Positions 7,048 to 13,480 are shown, numbered from the stretch's first letter. The stretch is DNA of 13,480 nucleotides from JAAFHS01 sp031396505 (GCA_031396505.1 JANNKX010000366.1:1-13480); one strand, 5' to 3'. Made by a program: numbers and translations. Notes: generated by a model not told the origin, from the letters alone.

Positions 7048-8092
7048 CGCCGGTGTGCAGCCCCTTGTTCAGGTGCGTGACCTGAAGATGCATTTCCCGA
7101 TCTATACGGGGATTTTGCGCCGACATACGGGTAACGTGAAGGCGGTGGACGGCGTCAGCTTTGACATTGCGGCGGGCGAAACACTGGGCCTTGTCGGCGA
7201 GTCCGGGTGCGGAAAATCGACGGTGGGACGGACCTTGCTGCGGCTTTATGATCCGACGGCGGGGTCGGTGGTGATTGACGGCGAGGACATCGCCACACTA
7301 TCGCCCGAGGCGCTGCGGCAAAAGCGCCCGACGATGCAGATGGTGTTTCAAGACCCGCAAGCCAGCCTGAACCCGCGCATGACACTTGCGCAGATCATCG
7401 GTGAGCCGTTGCGCGAGCATACGGGCGACACGGCGGCGGCGCAGTTGGACCGCGTGCTGGAATTGATGGATGCCGTGGGGTTGAACCGGCGGTTCGCCAA
7501 CCGGTTTCCGCATGAGTTTTCGGGCGGGCAGCGCCAGCGCATCGGGATTGCGCGGGCCCTTGCCCTGAACCCGAAATTCATCGTGTGTGACGAGCCGATT
7601 GCGGCGCTGGATGTGTCGATACAGGCGCAGGTAGTGAACCTGCTGGAAGATTTGCAGGACCGGCTGGGCTTGACCTATCTGTTCATCAGCCACGATCTTT
7701 CGATGGTGCGCCATATCGCGGACCGGGTGGCGGTGATGTATCTGGGGCGGATTGCGGAACTTTCCCCGCGTGATGCGCTGTATGCCAACCCGCTGCATCC
7801 TTATGCAAAGGCGCTGCTGTCGGCGGTGCCGGAAGCCGACCCGGCGCGCGAGGCGACACGGCGGCGGATCATCCTGAAAGGCGATGTGCCATCGCCTGCG
7901 AACCCGCCGAAGGGCTGCACGTTCTGCACGCGCTGCCCGCAGGTCTTTGACCGCTGCCTGACCGAAAGGCCGGAGTTGGCGCAGGTTGAACCGGGCCGCA
8001 TGGTCGCCTGCCATCTGTTCACAACAACGACCGCGGGGCCAACCGGCGGCATTGAGGTATCCGAGTCCAACCAGCAAGGAGTGTCAAAATGA
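7040..8092 (+). CDS. Peptide ABC transporter ATP-binding protein (DppF/OppF type)
   Basis: This 350-residue protein is the second ATPase of the importer, expected to form a heterodimer with the upstream ATPase. It has Walker A GESGCGKS (53-60), Q-loop FQDP (Gln104), signature SGGQRQR (161-167), Walker B FIVCDEP (180-186), a D-loop region reading IAALD and H-loop SHDL (His218). The tail contains NPLHPYAKALLSAVP and a cysteine cluster (293, 296, 299, 306, with 324 further on) typical of DppF-type subunits. The ATG at 7040 gives an N-terminus that leads straight into the VQVRDLKMHFP strand; an ATG five codons upstream is also possible. The stop codon overlaps the ATG of the binding-protein gene (ATGA at 8089-8092). 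Confidence 0.93.
   Translation: MFDAGVQPLVQVRDLKMHFPIYTGILRRHTGNVKAVDGVSFDIAAGETLGLVGESGCGKSTVGRTLLRLYDPTAGSVVIDGEDIATLSPEALRQKRPTMQMVFQDPQASLNPRMTLAQIIGEPLREHTGDTAAAQLDRVLELMDAVGLNRRFANRFPHEFSGGQRQRIGIARALALNPKFIVCDEPIAALDVSIQAQVVNLLEDLQDRLGLTYLFISHDLSMVRHIADRVAVMYLGRIAELSPRDALYANPLHPYAKALLSAVPEADPAREATRRRIILKGDVPSPANPPKGCTFCTRCPQVFDRCLTERPELAQVEPGRMVACHLFTTTTAGPTGGIEVSESNQQGVSK
8076..8081 (+). promoter_or_regulatory. Strong ribosome binding site for the binding-protein gene
   Basis: AAGGAG lies 7 bases before the ATG at 8089, inside the end of the DppF-type gene. It is the best Shine-Dalgarno match in the operon, in keeping with the need for more binding protein than membrane components. 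Confidence 0.75.
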
Positions 8093-9792
8093 CATTGAAA
8101 TCTGCCCTCTTGAGCGCCGTGGCCGTTCTGGCCCTTGCGCCCGCCGCCTTTGCCGAACGTGGCACGGACGGCGAACTGAAGCTGACGTTCCCGCAAGCCG
8201 TGTCGATCCTGAACCCCTATCTTTCGGGCGGGACCAAAGACATCTATGCGGCGTCGATGATTATCGAGCCGCTGGCGAGCTTTGATGACACGGGCAAGAT
8301 CTATGCCCGCCTTGTGACGGAAATCCCGAGCGTGGAAAATGGCGGGATTTCGGAAGACCTGACGACAATCACCTGGAAAATCATTCCGGGCCTGAAATGG
8401 TCGGACGGGACACCATTCACGGCGGCCGACGTGGTGTTCACGGCGAACTATTGCATGGACCCTGCGGGCGGCTGTGCGCAGCTGTCGAAGTTCGATGGCA
8501 TCGCGTCGGTCGAAGCGGTGGATGACATGACGGTGAAGGTGACGTTCACGGCACCGAAATCGAACCCGTTCAACGCCTTTGTGGGCAGCCAATCACCGAT
8601 CATTCAGGCGGCGCAGTTTGCCGCCTGCACCGGGGCCGCAGCCCCGACCTGCACCGATCAGAACAACGGCCCTGTCGGCACCGGGCCGTTCCGCGTGACG
8701 GGGTTCAGTGTCGATGACACCGTGCAAATGGAAGCCAACCCGGAATACCGCGACCCGGCAAAGCCTGCCTTTGCGACGGCGGTGATCAAGGGGGCTGCCG
8801 ATGCGATGGCATCGGCGCGGGCCGTGATGGAAACCGGCGAGTTCGACTATGCGTGGAACACGCAAATCCCGCCCGATGCACAGGCGGCGATGACGGCAGC
8901 AGGCAAGGGGCAGTTCGTGGTGGCGTTTGGCACGCTGGTGGAACGGATCGAAATCAACCTGACCGACCCGTCGCCGGACCTGCCGGAAGGGATGCGTTCG
9001 ACGGCGGCCCATCCGCATCCGATCTTGTCGGACATCGCGGTGCGCACGGCGCTGTCGATGGCGATCGACCGTCAGGTTTTGACCGATATCGGCTATGGTG
9101 CAGGTGGCACACCGACCTGCAATCTGGTTCCTGCCCCTGCGATCTATGCGTCCGACAACACGGGCTGCATCGCGCAGGACATGGAAGGTGCGAAGGCGAT
9201 GCTGGAGGCCGCAGGCTGGGTCGACAGCGACGGCGACGGCGTGCGCGACAAGGACGGCAAGCCGCTGGCGATCCTGTACCAGACGACGGTGAACCCGATC
9301 CGGCAGGACTTTCAGGCGCTGATCAAGGGCTGGTGGACGGAACTGGGCGTGGCGGTCGAACTGAAGGTGATCGATCCGGGCGTGTTCTTTGGCGGCGATG
9401 CGGGGTCACCCGACACGTTCCAGAAGTTTTACGCGGACGTGGAAATGTATGCCAACAACTTTGATGGCACGGACCCGGAAGTTTATCTGGCCAACTATAC
9501 CTGCGACAAGGCGCCAAAGCCCGAGTCGCAGTGGCAGGGCGAAAACATCAACCGGTTCTGCGAACCAGCCTATGATGCGCTGATTGCCGAGTTGAGCGCA
9601 TCACGCGATGAGGCGGCGCGCGCCGAAATCGCAAAGAAGCTGAACGACATGATGACCAAAGACAGCATGACCATGCTGCCGCTGGTGCATCGTGGCACAC
9701 TGTCGGCGCATTCCAACACGCTGGGCGGTGTGGCGATCAACGCCTGGGACACCGAGTTGTGGAACGTGGCCGACTGGTTCCGCGTGAAGTAA
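8089..9792 (+). CDS. Periplasmic substrate-binding protein, family 5 (peptide/nickel/opine class)
   Basis: This 567-residue solute-binding protein delivers substrate to the importer from the periplasm. The N-terminus is a signal peptide: Lys4, a hydrophobic core, and an AFA|E cleavage site after residue 22. There is no lipobox cysteine, so the mature protein should be soluble. Family 5 features include ILNPYLS (40-46), LKWSDGTPFTAADVVFT (102-118), GPVGTGPFRV (194-203) and IAVRTALSMAIDRQVL (316-331). DSDGDGVRDKDG (379-390) resembles a calcium loop and recurs in this family. The mature chain has eight cysteines in close pairs (122/129, 180/188, 344/360, 472/491), suggesting four disulfides. Codons end more often in C than in the neighbouring subunits, as in highly expressed genes. 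A strong intrinsic terminator follows. The ligand cannot be named; di- or oligopeptides or N-acyl amino acids fit the context. Confidence 0.92.
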   Translation: MTLKSALLSAVAVLALAPAAFAERGTDGELKLTFPQAVSILNPYLSGGTKDIYAASMIIEPLASFDDTGKIYARLVTEIPSVENGGISEDLTTITWKIIPGLKWSDGTPFTAADVVFTANYCMDPAGGCAQLSKFDGIASVEAVDDMTVKVTFTAPKSNPFNAFVGSQSPIIQAAQFAACTGAAAPTCTDQNNGPVGTGPFRVTGFSVDDTVQMEANPEYRDPAKPAFATAVIKGAADAMASARAVMETGEFDYAWNTQIPPDAQAAMTAAGKGQFVVAFGTLVERIEINLTDPSPDLPEGMRSTAAHPHPILSDIAVRTALSMAIDRQVLTDIGYGAGGTPTCNLVPAPAIYASDNTGCIAQDMEGAKAMLEAAGWVDSDGDGVRDKDGKPLAILYQTTVNPIRQDFQALIKGWWTELGVAVELKVIDPGVFFGGDAGSPDTFQKFYADVEMYANNFDGTDPEVYLANYTCDKAPKPESQWQGENINRFCEPAYDALIAELSASRDEAARAEIAKKLNDMMTKDSMTMLPLVHRGTLSAHSNTLGGVAINAWDTELWNVADWFRVK

Positions 9793-9802
9793 TGAACCAA
9801 AA

Positions 9803-9837
9803 CAGGATGGGCGTTCGCGCCCATCCTGAGCTTTTTT
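9803..9837 (+). terminator. Intrinsic terminator after the binding-protein gene, inside the operon
   Basis: CAGGATGGGCG (9803-9813) and CGCCCATCCTG (9818-9828) form a perfect 11-base stem around a TTCG tetraloop. AGC and a run of six T follow (9832-9837). It begins 10 bases after the stop of the binding-protein gene and ends about 30 bases before the permease ATG, with the same transcription direction on both sides. It probably terminates part of the transcripts and protects the 3' end of the upstream message, so that the binding protein outnumbers the permeases. Confidence 0.9.
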
Positions 9838-9868
9838 CTTGTCATCCATCCATCCGGGGCGCGCGTGC

Positions 9869-10876
9869 ATGCTGACATATGTCATCCGCAGATTGCTGTT
9901 TGCCATTCCGACGCTTTTGTTGATTTCGATGGTGATCTTTCTGATCGTCGATCTGGCACCGGGCAGCCCCGGATCGCAGATTCCGCTGACCATTCCACCC
10001 GATGTGCGCGAAAAGATGCTGGATGCGATGGGGGTGAATGACCCGATGCTGGTGCGGTATCTGCTGTGGCTGAAGCAGGTGTTTATCGTGGAACCGGCCT
10101 ATGTTCTGGATGGGTGGTTCGGGACCAATCTGGCGGACGGCGCACCGCGCATCCTGTCGTGGAAATCGCGTGCGCCGGTGTTTGATGTGATCGGCGAGCG
10201 GATTCCGCAGACCCTGACAGTGATCGGCACGGCTTACCTTCTGGCGATTGTGATTGCGGTGCCGATCGGGGTTTATTCGGCCTACCGGCAATATTCGTGG
10301 TTTGATCAGTTGGGCACCTTCATTGCCCTTGTTGGCTATTCGGTGCCAACGTTTTTCACGGGCCTTCTGGTGATCGTGATCTTTTCGATCAACCTGCAAT
10401 GGTTTCCATCGGTCTATGACACCACATTGCAGGTCACCGACTGGCAAAGTTTCGTCAAGCAGATCAAACAGATGGCAATGCCGGTGGGGGTGCTGGCGTT
10501 GTTCAACGCGGCCGAGATCAGCCGGTTTACACGGGCGTCCATGCTGGAAAACCTGGGGCAGGATTACGTGCGCACGGCGCGGGCCAAGGGAATGGGCGAA
10601 CGCACGGTGGTGTTGAAACATGTGCTGCGCAATTCGATGATCCCGGTGGTGACGGTGATTGCACTGGGTCTGCCCACAGTGTTCGGCGGGGCGATCATCA
10701 CGGAAACGGTGTTTTCGATCAACGGGATCGGTTCGGCGGTGATCAATGCGATCCAGTCGAATGATCTGCCGATGCTGCAGACGCTGACGTTTTTGTTCGC
10801 CGTGTTGATCGTGTTGTTCAATCTGATTGCCGATGTGCTGTACGGCATTCTGGACCCGAGGATTCGTTATGACTGA
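9869..10876 (+). CDS. Peptide ABC transporter permease (DppB/OppB type)
   Basis: This 335-residue inner-membrane protein is one half of the translocation channel of the importer. The N-terminal YVIRRLLFAIPTLLLISMVI (residues 4-23) is the classic DppB first membrane helix. About five more hydrophobic segments follow, near 115-138, 149-175, 203-218, 258-280 and 304-326. The ATPase-contacting EAA loop is visible around residues 222-256 (RASMLENLGQDYVRTARAKG). The chain ends ILDPRIRYD, as in the family. The large periplasmic loop after helix 1 is usual for DppB. The ATG at 9869 is preferred over a TTG at 9839 that lies in the terminator tail; only a weak GGGG precedes it. The stop overlaps the next permease by 8 bases. 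Confidence 0.92.
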   Translation: MLTYVIRRLLFAIPTLLLISMVIFLIVDLAPGSPGSQIPLTIPPDVREKMLDAMGVNDPMLVRYLLWLKQVFIVEPAYVLDGWFGTNLADGAPRILSWKSRAPVFDVIGERIPQTLTVIGTAYLLAIVIAVPIGVYSAYRQYSWFDQLGTFIALVGYSVPTFFTGLLVIVIFSINLQWFPSVYDTTLQVTDWQSFVKQIKQMAMPVGVLALFNAAEISRFTRASMLENLGQDYVRTARAKGMGERTVVLKHVLRNSMIPVVTVIALGLPTVFGGAIITETVFSINGIGSAVINAIQSNDLPMLQTLTFLFAVLIVLFNLIADVLYGILDPRIRYD

Positions 10877-11783
10877 TGCAATCGCAAAACCGGCCTCGCT
10901 GTGGCGCGAGGTCTGGGCGCAGTTTCGCGAACATAAGGGGGCGCTGGCGGCGATCTTTGTGCTGGGGGCGCTGGTGTTGTTTGCGGTGATCGGGCCACTG
11001 GTGTGGCGGATCGATCCGAATTTCATCGAAAGCGATGCGGTGAAATTGTTCAAGTCGCGCAATCTGGGGTCCAGTTGGGCGCATCCGATGGGGACGGACC
11101 AATTGGGGCGGGACCAGATGGCGCGGATGATGGTGGGGGGGCGGATTTCGCTGGCGGTCGGGATTGTCGCGATGAGCGTGGCCATTCTGGTGGGCGGCAC
11201 AGTGGGGGTCTTGGCAGGCTATTTCCGCAGACTGGACGGGATTTTGATGCGGTTGACGGATATGTTTCTGGCGCTGCCGTTGCTGCCGTTGCTGTTGTTG
11301 ATGATGTTCCTGTTCGCGCCGAAGGTGACGGCGGTGATCGGGGCGCGGCTGGGGGTTTTCCTTTTGATCGTGCTGGCGATTGGGCTGACGTCATGGATGC
11401 AGACGGCGCGGATCGTGCGGGGCGAGGTGTTGGCGTTGAAGGAACGCGAATTCATTCTGGCGGCGCGGTCGATTGGGACGCCGTCGCGGCGGATCATCCT
11501 GCGGCATATCCTGCCGAACGTCTTAAGCCCGGTGATGGTGTCGGCGACGCTGGGCGTGGCGGCGGCGATCATCACCGAAAGCGTACTGAGCTTTCTGGGC
11601 GTGGGGTTTCCGCCGGATTTCCCGACATGGGGGCGGCTGTTGAATGATGCCTACGGCGAGATGCAGCAGCATCCGTTGCGGGTGATATGGCCGGGCATTG
11701 CAATTTCGCTGACGGTGTTGAGTGTGAATTACATCGGCGACGGGTTGCGCGATGCGCTGGACCCGCGCATCCGGGGGCGGTGA
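10869..11783 (+). CDS. Peptide ABC transporter permease (DppC/OppC type)
   Basis: This 304-residue inner-membrane protein is the second permease of the importer. An N-terminal cytoplasmic stretch with REVWAQFREHKGALAAI leads into the first helix (about 25-45). The conserved HPMGTDQLGRDQMARMMVGG (72-91) marks the start of the core permease domain. Further helices lie near 93-118, 131-150, 160-178, 220-240 and 272-290. The EAA loop VRGEVLALKEREFILAARSIG (183-203) contacts an ATPase, and the chain ends DALDPRIRGR. The ATG overlaps the upstream stop (10869-10876), so the two permeases are probably made in equal amounts. It is the last gene of the operon and is followed by a GC hairpin. Confidence 0.93.
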   Translation: MTDAIAKPASLWREVWAQFREHKGALAAIFVLGALVLFAVIGPLVWRIDPNFIESDAVKLFKSRNLGSSWAHPMGTDQLGRDQMARMMVGGRISLAVGIVAMSVAILVGGTVGVLAGYFRRLDGILMRLTDMFLALPLLPLLLLMMFLFAPKVTAVIGARLGVFLLIVLAIGLTSWMQTARIVRGEVLALKEREFILAARSIGTPSRRIILRHILPNVLSPVMVSATLGVAAAIITESVLSFLGVGFPPDFPTWGRLLNDAYGEMQQHPLRVIWPGIAISLTVLSVNYIGDGLRDALDPRIRGR

Positions 11784-11787
11784 AGCA

Positions 11788-11825
11788 GCGGGGGTTTCAC
11801 CCCCCCGCACCCCCGTGGGATATTT
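11788..11825 (+). terminator. GC hairpin at the end of the importer operon
   Basis: GCGGGGG (11788-11794) pairs with CCCCCGC (11802-11808) just after the last permease stop. A second C-run and then the TGGGATATTTT stretch follow. The T-rich tail is separated from the stem by about a dozen bases, so this is not a textbook intrinsic terminator. It sits between convergent genes, 33 bases from the DUF3422 stop, where a terminator is expected. Confidence 0.5.
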
Positions 11826-11837
11826 TGGGACAGAAAA
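11814..11837 (+). repeat. Short repeat unit behind the importer operon (copy 2)
   Basis: These 24 bases match positions 1-24 at 20 of 24 positions without gaps; mismatches fall at the second, eleventh, fourteenth and sixteenth bases. The unit starts right after the C-run of the preceding hairpin and ends just before the DUF3422 stop codon. Hairpin plus this tail may be one composite repeat element. Confidence 0.5.
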
Positions 11838-11841
11838 TGGG

Positions 11842-13125
11842 TCAGCCGACGTGCTTGCGGATGCGGCGCACCATCAGCCAGACCAAGAGGATCACGGCGG
11901 GGGTGAGGATCGCCATCGTCATGCCATGCGTCAGGCCAAGCGGTTCGGTGACCGGGTAGACGGCGTAAGCTGCAAGGTTGACGGCGTAATAGCTGATGGC
12001 GACAGTTGACAGCCCTTCGACGGTGCGTTGCAGGCGCAATTGCAGATCGGCGCGTTTGTCCATGCTTTCCAGTAGCATCTGGTTTTGCGCGGACCGTTCC
12101 ACATCGACGCGCGTGCGCAGCAGTTCGGCTGCCCGTTCGGCCCGTTCGGCCATGGCTTTCAGTCGCGCCTCGGCCGATTTCACCGTGCGCATGGCCGGGT
12201 CATAACGGCGCATCATGAATTCGCCGAAGGTTTGGCGCCCGCCGATACGCTGTTCGCGCAAGACCTCGATCCGCTGGTTGACGATCGCCTCATACGCACC
12301 CGTCGCCCCAAACCGGAACGAAAACGTCACCGCGAGACTTTCCAGTTCAGCCGAAATTTCCAAGAGTTCATGCAGCGCTTCCTCTGGGCGGCCTTCGGCG
12401 CGGTCAAGGCCAGTCACAAGGGCGGACAGTTTGGGATCAAGCGCGTTCAGGCGGCCCGACAGTTCGCGCGACCGCATCAGACCCAGCATCGACATTGCGC
12501 GGTAGGTTTCAATCTCGCACAGGCGCTGGACGATACGGCCAATGCGCCGCGCACCGATGCCGGGTTTGACGAACACGGCAAAGCGCATGTGGCCTGCCGG
12601 ATCAATGCGGAAATCGCCCGCGATAATGGCGGCACCGTCGACCACGCGGCTGGTGGCAAGGCTTTCGGACACGAACCATTCCTGAAGTTTGGCCAGCACG
12701 GATGTTTCATCCTCGGGCAGTTCTTCGACGCGGATCAGCACCGAACACAGGCGGCGTCCGGGTGCGCCTGCCAGCCAGTCTTCGGGAAACACTGCGGCCT
12801 CGGCGGGGTCAAAGGCGCGGTCAGACAGGCCGCTGCCAAAGGCGGAATAGGTTACGAATTCCGTATGGCTTTCCCATTTCAGGTCATGCTTGCCGATTGG
12901 CCCGGAAAAATGCGTGGCGTTTGGCTGCGGATGCGCCGAGGCATGCCGATCCAGCAGGGCCAGCAGGTGTTCGGTATCGCGGGCGCGGTCACGGGCAGCG
13001 GCCTCCATCGGTTCCTTGATCGCGACGTAGACGGCGGTACAGGGCACATCCAGCGCCGGGAATGGGCGCGCGTGCAGTTCATTCACAAGGGCATAGCGCA
13101 AGGGGTGGTCGGAAATCGGGGGCAT
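11842..13125 (-). CDS. DUF3422 family membrane protein
   Basis: This 427-residue protein matches the DUF3422 family of unknown function, found in many Proteobacteria. Its N-terminus has the family's HPLRYALVNELHARPF (7-22), followed by a soluble mixed domain with WESHTEFVTYS (84-94). The region about 312-370 is rich in Arg, Glu, Ala and Leu and is probably a long helix or coiled coil. Two membrane segments close the chain, near 374-391 (VAISYYAVNLAAYAVY) and 401-419, with a short loop and a basic RRIRKHVG tail. The layout is reminiscent of CorA-type proteins, but I see no GMN motif, so transport should not be assumed. The ATG at 13125 has AAAGG 7 bases upstream (13133-13137); the open frame continues further upstream but looks non-coding. 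It converges with the importer operon and diverges from the EF-hand gene. Confidence 0.87.
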   Translation of the reverse strand: MPPISDHPLRYALVNELHARPFPALDVPCTAVYVAIKEPMEAAARDRARDTEHLLALLDRHASAHPQPNATHFSGPIGKHDLKWESHTEFVTYSAFGSGLSDRAFDPAEAAVFPEDWLAGAPGRRLCSVLIRVEELPEDETSVLAKLQEWFVSESLATSRVVDGAAIIAGDFRIDPAGHMRFAVFVKPGIGARRIGRIVQRLCEIETYRAMSMLGLMRSRELSGRLNALDPKLSALVTGLDRAEGRPEEALHELLEISAELESLAVTFSFRFGATGAYEAIVNQRIEVLREQRIGGRQTFGEFMMRRYDPAMRTVKSAEARLKAMAERAERAAELLRTRVDVERSAQNQMLLESMDKRADLQLRLQRTVEGLSTVAISYYAVNLAAYAVYPVTEPLGLTHGMTMAILTPAVILLVWLMVRRIRKHVG

Positions 13126-13358
13126 GAAGGGGCCTTTGTTCAACTGCGCGCAAACTAACAGCTTGGCTTTGGCGGTAAAGGCGCAATGCGGCAAAACGCC
13201 GATCGGCTGCGCGATGGGCTTTGCGTTGTGCGGCAATGGCCACAACCGCCCGTTTGCCCGGCAGGCCGAAAACCTGCCTGGGCGCGCGTAGGACAAACAT
13301 CGCATCTGCGTAAAGCCTGTATCCGCCCCGTGAGGACGGCACATAACACGAGGATCAC
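13126..13358. promoter_or_regulatory. Divergent intergenic region between DUF3422 and EF-hand genes
   Basis: This 233-base gap is the longest gene-free stretch in the window. It should carry promoters for both flanking genes, but no clear -35/-10 pair stands out. It holds a strong bulged hairpin at 13256-13283 and a weaker imperfect repeat GCGTTGTG/CACAACCGC (13223-13249). Reading frames across it on the minus strand are extensions of DUF3422 and do not look coding. Confidence 0.4.
13256..13283. other. Strong imperfect inverted repeat upstream of the EF-hand gene
   Basis: GCCC and GGCAGG (13256-13265) pair with CCTGCC and GGGC (13273-13278 and 13280-13283) across the loop CCGAAAA, with one bulged T at 13279. 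That makes ten base pairs, all but one of them G-C. No T run follows on either strand, so it is not an intrinsic terminator. It could be an operator or a structured leader element. Confidence 0.4.
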
Positions 13359-13480
13359 ATGACACGCATTTCCACCATTCTGATGACGACCTGCATTCTG
13401 GCCCTGCCCGTGATGGCCGAGGCGGGCGGACATGGCGACCGCATGTTCCAACGGCTTGACGCCGATGCCGACGGCAAGGT
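13359..13480 (+). CDS. Secreted EF-hand calcium-binding protein (partial, 3' end outside window)
   Basis: Only the first 40 codons are present; the gene runs off the window. The N-terminus is a signal peptide (Arg3, hydrophobic core, probable cleavage after VMA at residue 20), so the product should be exported to the periplasm or beyond. Mature sequence begins with a Gly/His stretch, then FQRLDADADGK. Asp34, Asp36, Asp38 and Gly39 match the start of an EF-hand loop (DxDxDG). Small exported EF-hand proteins of this type are common in Rhodobacterales; their role is mostly unknown. GAGGA lies 4 bases before the ATG, a short but workable spacing. The reading frame was translated by hand, as it is open at the window edge. 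Confidence 0.75.
   Translation, partial: MTRISTILMTTCILALPVMAEAGGHGDRMFQRLDADADGK

Noticed and set aside
9223..9260. A fused EF-hand domain in the binding protein
   Set aside because: Only one aspartate-rich loop is present, without flanking EF-hand helices, and the same short motif recurs inside normal family 5 binding proteins.
9842..11200. A 452-codon open frame antisense to the permease genes
   Set aside because: Its translation is rich in His, Arg, Pro and Gln with no domain, as is typical of a shadow frame in GC-rich DNA. The sense strand encodes two clear ABC permeases with overlapping start and stop.
12085..13158. A 357-codon open frame antisense to DUF3422
   Set aside because: The translation looks random and rich in Arg, Gly, Ala and His. 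The minus strand matches DUF3422 with its N-terminal motif and two membrane helices.
13126..13365. N-terminal extension of the DUF3422 gene
   Set aside because: The added 80 residues look non-coding and cover the divergent promoter region, and they would overlap the start of the EF-hand gene. The ATG at 13125 has a ribosome site and begins right before the family motif.
1..13480. A hidden defence, toxin-antitoxin, CRISPR or mobile element
   Set aside because: All stretches are explained by ordinary metabolic or transport genes or by intergenic gaps of 233 bases or less. I saw no transposase, integrase, repeat array, nuclease or small toxin-like gene pair on either strand.

Overview
The window is about 13.5 kb of high-GC DNA with short intergenic gaps and many overlapping start and stop codons. 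Protein content, codon use and the form of the intergenic repeats suggest an alphaproteobacterium, most likely a Rhodobacterales (Roseobacter/Rhodobacter-type) chromosome. This assignment is inferred from memory of family sequences; no search was run. There are no rRNA or tRNA genes, CRISPR arrays, insertion sequences or phage genes that I can support, and no gene-free stretch longer than about 230 bases.

Layout. (1) 36-596 (+) is ilvH, the regulatory subunit of acetolactate synthase; its partner ilvI is probably just upstream, outside the window. (2) 724-3202 (-) holds two co-directional genes: an Hsp70-like protein made only of the nucleotide-binding domain (YegD type), then an M20D amidohydrolase. 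They converge on ilvH. (3) 3361-5846 (-) is a two-gene unit: an ArgE-type M20 deacetylase, then a DadA/DAO-type FAD oxidoreductase whose ATG overlaps the argE stop by 4 bases. (4) 6037-11783 (+), divergent from argE, is a complete Dpp/Opp-type ABC importer in the order ATPase D, ATPase F, periplasmic binding protein, permease B, permease C. The genes overlap or nearly touch, except for a strong intrinsic terminator between the binding-protein gene and the permease genes. (5) 11842-13125 (-) is a DUF3422 membrane protein convergent with the importer. (6) 13359 to the window end (+) is the 5' part of a secreted EF-hand protein.

How the genes may work together. The importer, the divergent ArgE-like deacylase and the FAD amino-acid oxidoreductase look like one uptake-and-catabolism module. 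A peptide or N-acylated amino compound would enter through the importer, the deacylase would free the amino group, and the flavoenzyme would oxidise the amine. The nearby M20D amidohydrolase could add a second amide-cleaving step. The substrate cannot be read from sequence. ilvH, DUF3422 and the EF-hand gene appear to be unrelated neighbours.

Most of the window is ordinary metabolic and transport DNA, and I found no convincing evidence of an undescribed defence or mobile system. The points most worth a second look are the terminator inside the importer operon, a sequence unit shared by the ilvH leader and the importer 3' end, the AT-rich island with a perfect inverted repeat before the hsp70-like gene, the palindromes in the divergent argE/importer promoter region, and the cysteine clusters in the ABC ATPase tails.
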